Shown piece after piece: positions 1 through 4,399 of a DNA stretch of 6,116 bases (position 1 is the stretch's first letter; every line of letters begins with the position of its first letter). The DNA is from Bacteroidales bacterium (GTDB lineage: Bacteria; Bacteroidota; Bacteroidia; Bacteroidales; VadinHA17). The notes beneath the pieces are model-generated. The model ran no database searches. It saw nothing but the letters and a program-made list of their open reading frames with translations, and had not been told where the DNA came from. Where the stretch lies: NCBI GenBank assembly GCA_031285575.1, contig JAITVX010000118.1, positions 1 to 6,116 of the forward strand, written 5' to 3'. The translations under genes and the position numbers were made by a program.

Positions 1-14
1 GGCGCTTCAGTCAT
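1..14 (-). CDS. Possible start of a divergent gene (first four codons only)
   Basis: On the minus strand an ATG at 14-12 opens a frame (M-T-E-A...) that leaves the window at once. It lies about 30 bases downstream of a promoter-like TTTG-N21-TAACTTTT. Only four codons are visible, so neither product nor reality can be judged; the call rests on the promoter and start-codon spacing. The ATG could equally be chance within intergenic DNA. Confidence 0.2.
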
Positions 15-55
15 TAACGTGCGAAAAATTTCTATCTGACGAAAAAAGTTAATGA
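11..55. repeat. 8-bp inverted repeat TCATTAAC / GTTAATGA
   Basis: TCATTAAC at 11-18 and GTTAATGA at 48-55 are perfect reverse complements separated by 29 bases. One arm lies on the proposed -7 element of the divergent promoter and the other covers the proposed ATG. It could be a regulator-binding pair, but 8 bp in AT-rich sequence is not far above chance. Confidence 0.35.
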
Positions 56-76
56 TTTTGATATTTACCGACCAAA
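44..76 (-). promoter_or_regulatory. Candidate Bacteroidota promoter, divergent
   Basis: Read on the minus strand, TTTG (76-73) is followed after 21 bases by TAACTTTT (51-44). This matches the Bacteroidota pattern TTTG-N19-21-TAnnTTTG except for the last base. It would start transcription around position 38 toward the left edge. The -7 element overlaps one arm of an 8-bp inverted repeat (11-18 and 48-55). The region is AT-rich, so a chance match is possible. Confidence 0.3.
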
Positions 77-172
77 AGATGTGACAAAAGCAACATTTCA
101 ATGACGGCGTGGCACAGGATTATCGTTTTGAAATAATTCGTAACTCATAGTTTATAAATCATAACTGTTTTA

Positions 173-180
173 TACATTTG
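173..180 (+). promoter_or_regulatory. Bacteroidota -7 promoter element TACATTTG for the aminotransferase gene
   Basis: TACATTTG is an exact match to the Bacteroidota -7 consensus TAnnTTTG and lies 72 bases before the ATG at 253. No clear TTG is present 19-21 bases upstream, where the sequence is TTTATAAATC; the -33 element is therefore weak. A transcription start shortly after 184 would give a leader of roughly 65-70 bases. This argues that an in-frame TTG at 178, inside the element, is not the translation start. Confidence 0.6.
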
Positions 181-252
181 CGGCATCGATTAATATCGAG
201 TATTCAACCGTCGATTCGCACAAATAATACATATCGACAAACAATTAAAATA

Positions 253-1572
253 ATGAGCAAAAACATACTGCCCGACAGGCAAACAGTAAAAAGAACAATT
301 GACCGTAGCGGAATAAAATCTGTTTCAACAGCGTCGATACGCGAACTGGTGAAACTCGTCAACGATCTGGAAAGCGCCACTGGTTGCCGGTATGTACGGA
401 TGGAGATGGGTGTTCCCGGTTTACCGGCTGTTTCCACGGGAGTGGAAGCCGAAATTAAAGCTCTTGGTGCCGGAGTAGCCTCGGTGTATCCCGACATAGA
501 AGGTTTGCCGGCACTGAAAACAGAAACCTCGAAGTTCATAAAACTTTTTTTAGACCTCGACATAAACCCCCAAGGCTGCATTCCCACCGTCGGTTCCACA
601 ATGGGCTCAATGGCGGCCTTCCTTGTAGCCAACCAGTGCACTCCCGGAAGGTCTGGCACGCTGTTTATCGACCCGGGGTTCCCCGTTCAAAAAATGCAGA
701 TACAGATGCTGGGGCACGACTGTTACTCTTTCGATCTGTTCAATTACAGAGGCGAAAAACTTAAAAACAAACTCGAATCGGTTCTATCCACAGGCAAAGT
801 ATCGTCTGTAATATATTCCAATCCGAATAATCCTACATGGATGTGCCTTACGGAGAAAGAACTGTCAACAATCGGCGAAGTGTGCACAAAATATGACACA
901 GTAGTTATTGAAGACCTTGCATACTTTGCAATGGATTTCAGAACAGACTATTCTCAGCCTGGCCATCCGCCATACCAACCCACGGCAGGCAAGTTTACCA
1001 ACAATTATGTTCTTCTCATATCGAGCTCCAAGGCATTCAGCTACGCCGGGCAGCGGCTTGGCATGATAGCCGTTTCAGACAAACTCTATAACCGCGATTA
1101 TCCAGGCCTGCTCAAGTATTATTCTGCCGGAAGATTCGGCCATGCCATTGTATTCGGAGCCCTTTACGGACTGTCGGCAGGCGCCCCGCACTCTGCACAG
1201 CACGGCCTTTGCGCCATACTGAAAGCAGTAAATGACGGCAATTACAACTTCCTGGCCACCGTAAGAGAATACGGTGAAAAAGCCGGCATAATGAAAGCGG
1301 CGTTTATAAACAACGGTTTCACCATTGCATACGACACCGATATCGACAGGCCGGTAGCCGATGGCTTTTACTTTACAATAGCCTACCCTGGCATGAAAAG
1401 TGGCGAACTGCTCGAAAAACTGCTGTATCATGGTGTCAGCGCCATAACGTTAGACATAACAGGCAGTAGCCGCGACGACAGCCTCCGCGCATGCGTATCT
1501 CACGTCTTCAGAGAACAGTTCGGCGATCTCGAAGCACGCCTCCAGCAGTTCAGGGTGGGTAATCCTGTATAA
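253..1572 (+). CDS. Class I/II (fold-type I) PLP-dependent aminotransferase
   Basis: A cytoplasmic 439-residue enzyme expected to move an amino group between an amino acid and a 2-oxo acid using pyridoxal phosphate. Visible hallmarks in order are: a GLPALKTE segment typical of the N-terminal part; a GSTMGSMAAF turn that would hold the cofactor phosphate; NPNNPT at residues 190-195 (Asn190 near the PLP ring); D221 with Y224 in EDLAY (Asp to the pyridine nitrogen); K260 in SSSKAFSYAGQRLG (Schiff-base lysine); and R412 near the C-terminus, in the position of the Arg that binds the substrate carboxylate. The length fits the family. I chose the ATG at 253 because the frame upstream runs through the promoter element and MSKN starts after an A-rich leader usual for Bacteroidota. 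No gene follows on the same strand, so it is probably monocistronic. The substrate cannot be told from motifs; aspartate, aromatic or alanine aminotransferase and a regulatory MocR-like domain (absent here) were considered. Confidence 0.9.
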   Translation: MSKNILPDRQTVKRTIDRSGIKSVSTASIRELVKLVNDLESATGCRYVRMEMGVPGLPAVSTGVEAEIKALGAGVASVYPDIEGLPALKTETSKFIKLFLDLDINPQGCIPTVGSTMGSMAAFLVANQCTPGRSGTLFIDPGFPVQKMQIQMLGHDCYSFDLFNYRGEKLKNKLESVLSTGKVSSVIYSNPNNPTWMCLTEKELSTIGEVCTKYDTVVIEDLAYFAMDFRTDYSQPGHPPYQPTAGKFTNNYVLLISSSKAFSYAGQRLGMIAVSDKLYNRDYPGLLKYYSAGRFGHAIVFGALYGLSAGAPHSAQHGLCAILKAVNDGNYNFLATVREYGEKAGIMKAAFINNGFTIAYDTDIDRPVADGFYFTIAYPGMKSGELLEKLLYHGVSAITLDITGSSRDDSLRACVSHVFREQFGDLEARLQQFRVGNPV

Positions 1573-1599
1573 ATTATAATAAATAGCAAGTAAAGGATA

Positions 1600-1629
1600 G
1601 GAATCAGTATATTATTATACACTGATTCC
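1600..1629. terminator. Inverted repeat between convergent genes, possible bidirectional terminator
   Basis: GGAATCAGT (1600-1608) and ACTGATTCC (1621-1629) form a perfect 9-bp stem with a 12-base AT-rich loop. It lies 28 bases after the aminotransferase stop and 74 bases beyond the stop of the convergent glycyl-tRNA synthetase gene, the expected site for a shared terminator. Neither strand has a U-tract directly after the stem, so it is not a canonical intrinsic terminator. Confidence 0.45.
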
Positions 1630-1703
1630 GCACATAAGAACGGCTATAGCAATCATGGAAAAAGGAGTACGTTATTGTGATAAAGTAACCCAAAACGTCT
1701 GTG

Positions 1704-3254
1704 TTAAAGTCTTTTCAAAAGATTCCGGATGGAAACCTTTTCGGAAATGATATCCTTTAGCTGCCCTGTTTTAACCCTTTCCTGTATCATGGAATCGCGA
1801 CGTCTTATGGTTACACTGTCGTCTTCAAGCGTTTGATGGTCGATGGTAATGCAAAATGGTGTACCTATTGCGTCTTGCCTGCGGTAGCGTTTACCGATAG
1901 AGTCCTTGTCGTCGTACTGGCAGTTGAAATCGAACCTTAAATCGCGTATAATGTTTTCGGCAATTTCAGGTAATCCGTCTTTTCTTACAAGCGGCATAAC
2001 CGCAAGCTTAACGGGGGCAAGACATTCGGGCAACCTTAATACAGTGCGCATATCGGAAGTGCCGTCTTCCTTTTTCACTTCTTCTTCGGCGTACGATGCT
2101 GAGATTACCTGCAAAAACATCCTGTCAACACCGATAGATGTTTCAATTACGTATGGGACGTATGATTCACCTTTTTCAGGGTCGAAATACTGCATCTTTT
2201 TTCCGCTGTATTCCTGATGCTGCTTGAGGTCGTAGTCTGTTCTTGAATGAATTCCTTCAACTTCCTTGAAGCCGAACGGAAATTTGTATTCTATATCGGT
2301 TGCGGCATTTGCGTAATGGGCAAGTTTGACATGGTCGTGAAACCTGTAATTATCAGATCCAAAACCAAGCGACTGATGCCATTTCATTCGTTTATGTTTC
2401 CATTCGCGAAACCAGTCGAGTTCGGTTCCGGGCCGAACAAAAAACTGCATTTCCATCTGTTCAAATTCACGCATCCTGAAAATAAACTGCCTTGCAACTA
2501 TCTCATTCCTGAATGCTTTACCAATTTGGGCAATTCCAAACGGCAGTTTCATTCTTCCTGTTTTCTGAACATTCAGGAAGTTGACAAAAATACCCTGTGC
2601 CGTTTCGGGGCGAAGATATACCTTGCTTGCTCCTTCGGAAGTAGAACCCATTTCGGTTGAAAACATGAGGTTGAATTGCCGCACATCTGTCCAGTTGCGC
2701 GTGCCGGAAATTGGACATACTATTTCATTATCAACAATTATCTGGCGTATTGCCTGAAGATCCGAGTTATTCAGGGCTTCTGCAAATTTGCCATTTACAT
2801 CGTCAATTTTTAACTGACAATCCAATATTCGCTGGTTAGTTTCGCGGAATTTTTTCTCATCGAATGTTGCACCAAACCTTGCTTTTGCTTTTTCAATTTC
2901 CCTGTTAATCTTTTCTTCAATCTTTGCAATATGTTCTTCAATAAGAACATCGGCACGATATCGTTTCTTCGAATCCTTATTGTCAATAAGCGGGTCGTTA
3001 AACGCATCAACATGCCCCGAAGCTTTCCACGTTGTGGGGTGCATAAAAATAGCCGCATCAATACCTACAATATTGCTGTTGAGCAAAACCATGCTGTCCC
3101 ACCAATATTTTTTTATATTGTTTTTAAGTTCCACGCCATACTGTCCGTAGTCGTAAACAGCGCTTAATCCGTCGTAAATTTCACTCGACGGAAAAATGTA
3201 ACCATATTCTTTACAATGAGATACGAATTTCTTAAAATTATCTTCCTGTGCCAT
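1704..3254 (-). CDS. glyS: Glycine--tRNA ligase, homodimeric class II
   Basis: Charges tRNA-Gly with glycine using ATP; essential and cytoplasmic. The product is the single-chain alpha2 type (also called glyQS), not the separate alpha and beta subunits. With the start at MAQED it has 516 residues, about normal for Bacteroidota. The N-terminal catalytic part shows SSEIYDGL and WKASGHVDAFNDP. A Lys/Glu-rich helical insertion spans about residues 105-160. LRPETAQGIFVNF (from about 214) follows. Class II motif 2 is AFRNEI with REFEQMEMQFF, and motif 3 is GVDRMFLQ (375-382). The C-terminal anticodon-binding domain begins near LAPVKLAVMPL and includes DSIGKRYRRQDAIGTPFCI. The frame also allows an ATG two codons earlier (3260), but MAQED matches the family start. 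All key motifs look intact. It converges with the aminotransferase gene and has its own promoter-like element upstream. Confidence 0.97.
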   Translation of the reverse strand: MAQEDNFKKFVSHCKEYGYIFPSSEIYDGLSAVYDYGQYGVELKNNIKKYWWDSMVLLNSNIVGIDAAIFMHPTTWKASGHVDAFNDPLIDNKDSKKRYRADVLIEEHIAKIEEKINREIEKAKARFGATFDEKKFRETNQRILDCQLKIDDVNGKFAEALNNSDLQAIRQIIVDNEIVCPISGTRNWTDVRQFNLMFSTEMGSTSEGASKVYLRPETAQGIFVNFLNVQKTGRMKLPFGIAQIGKAFRNEIVARQFIFRMREFEQMEMQFFVRPGTELDWFREWKHKRMKWHQSLGFGSDNYRFHDHVKLAHYANAATDIEYKFPFGFKEVEGIHSRTDYDLKQHQEYSGKKMQYFDPEKGESYVPYVIETSIGVDRMFLQVISASYAEEEVKKEDGTSDMRTVLRLPECLAPVKLAVMPLVRKDGLPEIAENIIRDLRFDFNCQYDDKDSIGKRYRRQDAIGTPFCITIDHQTLEDDSVTIRRRDSMIQERVKTGQLKDIISEKVSIRNLLKRL

Positions 3255-3274
3255 AATCATATTTTTTAGGGCTG

Positions 3275-3305
3275 TAAAAGTAAGTTAAAAAGATGTGTTT
3301 TACAA
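3275..3305 (-). promoter_or_regulatory. Candidate promoter of the glycyl-tRNA synthetase gene
   Basis: On the minus strand TTG (3305-3303) is followed after 20 bases by TACTTTTA (3282-3275), close to the Bacteroidota pattern TTG-N19-21-TAnnTTTG with the final G replaced by A. It lies 20 bases before the ATG at 3254, giving a very short leader. It sits between the gene and the IS630 remnant, so the remnant's outer end may be part of the upstream region. Confidence 0.45.
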
Positions 3306-3348
3306 TGGAGCATAGCAATGATAAGTAACTTTTCATAATTAGGCATCA

Positions 3349-3718
3349 TTATGTGCATAGTTTATTCTCTATTCTTATCCCGGTTTCTGCCAACTCCCTG
3401 TTTGTATCATAGAAGATCGTGTCAGTGCATTTGTAGTCCTGCGGTCTGAGCCATTTTTCTTTCATTATTCGCCAAAGAGTCTCGGCAATGTTCAAATGAG
3501 GGGAGTAAGGTGGGATGTAAAAGAGGAAGAATCCCCGCTTTTCCCCAAGGTTAGGTGTTTCCCGAATCTTTGCGTTCCTGTGCACACAGGTATTGCGAGC
3601 ACTACAAACGTCTTTAATACTGTTAGAGGAAGTTGACCTCCTTTCCCGCATCAATAAACTCACTTGTACAAAAGCCCTCGAAGTGGTTATTACGGCTGAT
3701 CATACCAAATATTTTCAT
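3349..3718 (-). pseudogene. IS630-family transposase, 5'-truncated and frameshifted
   Basis: The 3' part of a DDE transposase that in intact form would cut and rejoin IS ends. Three segments in different frames line up in the order of an IS630 protein. First is IFGMISRNNHFEGF (3718-about 3650), closed by a stop at 3625-3623. Next, in another frame, LPLTVLKTFVVL ends at 3597. Last, in a third frame, comes NTCVHRNAKIRE with LFYIPPYSPHLNIAETLW, down to the stop at 3349. The join between the second and third segments is GC at 3596-3595, where the family has GAC for the catalytic Asp (VVLDN). One missing base thus removes the residue and shifts the frame. The third acidic residue, in NIAE, remains. 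Everything upstream, including the DNA-binding region and first Asp, is absent where the IS1 remnant begins near 3733. A non-functional relic. Confidence 0.85.
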
Positions 3719-3732
3719 CTCTTAAATTATTT

Positions 3733-4299
3733 GGTAGTGTTACAAAATAGCTGAATTATATTATCTAATGCCCCATAGATTGATTCTGTTATGAGGCATG
3801 TAGAAATAATTTGCTGTTCCTTTTGTAGTTGTGAAGATTTAAGGAAGAACGGCCATAGTCCTAACGGCACGCAACGCTGATTTTGTAAGGGTTGTAAAAA
3901 GCACTTCCAACGAAGTTTCACCAATAAAGGACGTTTACCCGATATCAAGGTAAAAGTGATTGAAATGATGACCAACGGCAGCGGCATACGCGATACGGCG
4001 AGAGTATTGGGAATTAGTTCCGGTACGGTTATCAACGAGATTAAAAAAAACGCTGGACGAAATTAATCCCTATTTATTGGACCAAACAGAAACCGGAATG
4101 CTTCAAGAACTCGACGTTCACATAAGCTATTCAGTGGAGATGGACGAGTGTTGGAGTTACGTGGGGAATAAGAACAATAGACGTTGGACATGGTATGCCA
4201 TCAACCTCAAGAGCGGGCTCATAGTGACTTGGCAAAACGGCAAGCGCGATAACACAACCTGCGCTGAATTGTTGCGGAAAATGGAGCGTTTTCCTATAA
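3733..4299 (+). mobile_element. IS1-family element remnant, right end missing
   Basis: GGTAGTGTTACAAAATAG starting at 3733 has the look of an IS1-family left terminal inverted repeat (GGT start), 58 bases before the transposase ATG. No inverted copy is found after the transposase, and IS1-like coding similarity stops near 4299 where 21-bp tandem repeats start. It abuts the truncated IS630 gene on its left, which suggests insertion into that element followed by loss of the right part. No target duplication can be tested because the right end is gone. The left boundary is inferred from motif and position. Confidence 0.6.
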
Positions 4300-4361
4300 G
4301 GGAAACTGAATTTCCTACTTGGGAAATCGAATTTCCTACCTGGGAAATCGAATTTCACTAA
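3791..4361 (+). pseudogene. IS1-family transposase (InsA/InsB type), nonsense-mutated, frame-broken and 3'-truncated
   Basis: The InsA-like part starts at ATG 3791. It has a zinc-finger pair (C9-x2-C12 and C32-x2-C35 in FCKGCKKHF) and a helix-turn-helix (GIRDTARVLGISSGTVI). Codon 30 is TGA (3878-3880) between GTQR and FCKGC, where relatives carry an aromatic residue, most simply Trp TGG changed to TGA. The frame closes at 4064-4066 after KKNAGRN. The InsB-like part lies in another frame and reads KTLDEINPYLL and then VEMDECWSYVGNK, where D (4143-4145) is the first DDE residue. The switch falls at A8 (4043-4050). The needed shift is +1, unlike the -1 shift of classic IS1, so a homopolymer indel is likely. 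After MERFPIR (about 4299) similarity ends; the frame continues through tandem repeats as FPTWEIE copies to a stop at 4361. The second Asp, Glu and C-terminus are absent, so it is inactive. Confidence 0.85.
4290..4356. repeat. Three tandem 21-bp repeats with internal hairpins
   Basis: Units lie at 4290-4310, 4311-4331 and 4332-4352, plus TTTC of a fourth. Units 2 and 3 differ at one base (TTTCCTACYTGGGAAATCGAA) and unit 1 is more divergent (TTTCCTATAAGGGAAACTGAA). Across the unit 2/3 junction GGAAAT-CGA-ATTTCC makes a 6-bp stem with a 3-base loop. The first unit overlaps the last recognisable IS1 codons. In the IS1 frame the units encode heptapeptides FPIRETE, FPTWEIE, FPTWEIE. The tract ends 44 bases before the lipoprotein stop codon. 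Function unknown. Confidence 0.8.
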
Positions 4362-4399
4362 CGGAACAAATCTCATACCGCGTAACATCAGTTATTAAT

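Noticed and set aside
178..252. N-terminal extension of the aminotransferase from TTG
   Set aside because: It begins inside the -7 promoter element and encodes residues unlike the family; the ATG at 253 is preferred.
1655..1750. Small plus-strand frame starting MEKGVRYCDK, 31 codons
   Set aside because: It runs antisense into the end of the glycyl-tRNA synthetase gene, has no promoter element and resembles nothing I know; probably chance.
3306..3348. Right terminal inverted repeat of the IS630 element
   Set aside because: The outer end should lie here, but the other end is lost, so no repeat pair can be matched and no boundary set.
3878..3880. UGA read as tryptophan (alternative genetic code)
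   Set aside because: The intact genes in the window use TGG for Trp and have no in-frame TGA; the TGA occurs only in a decayed transposase.
3727..4035. Minus-strand 102-codon frame antisense to the InsA-like region
   Set aside because: The plus strand has clear zinc-finger and helix-turn-helix similarity, so this is a shadow.
4290..4356. CRISPR array
   Set aside because: The units are directly adjacent 21-mers with no unique spacers and no cas genes nearby.
4131..4388. Minus-strand 85-codon frame over the IS1 remnant and repeats
   Set aside because: It mirrors the IS1 transposase frame; its repeated residues are just the tandem DNA repeat read backwards.
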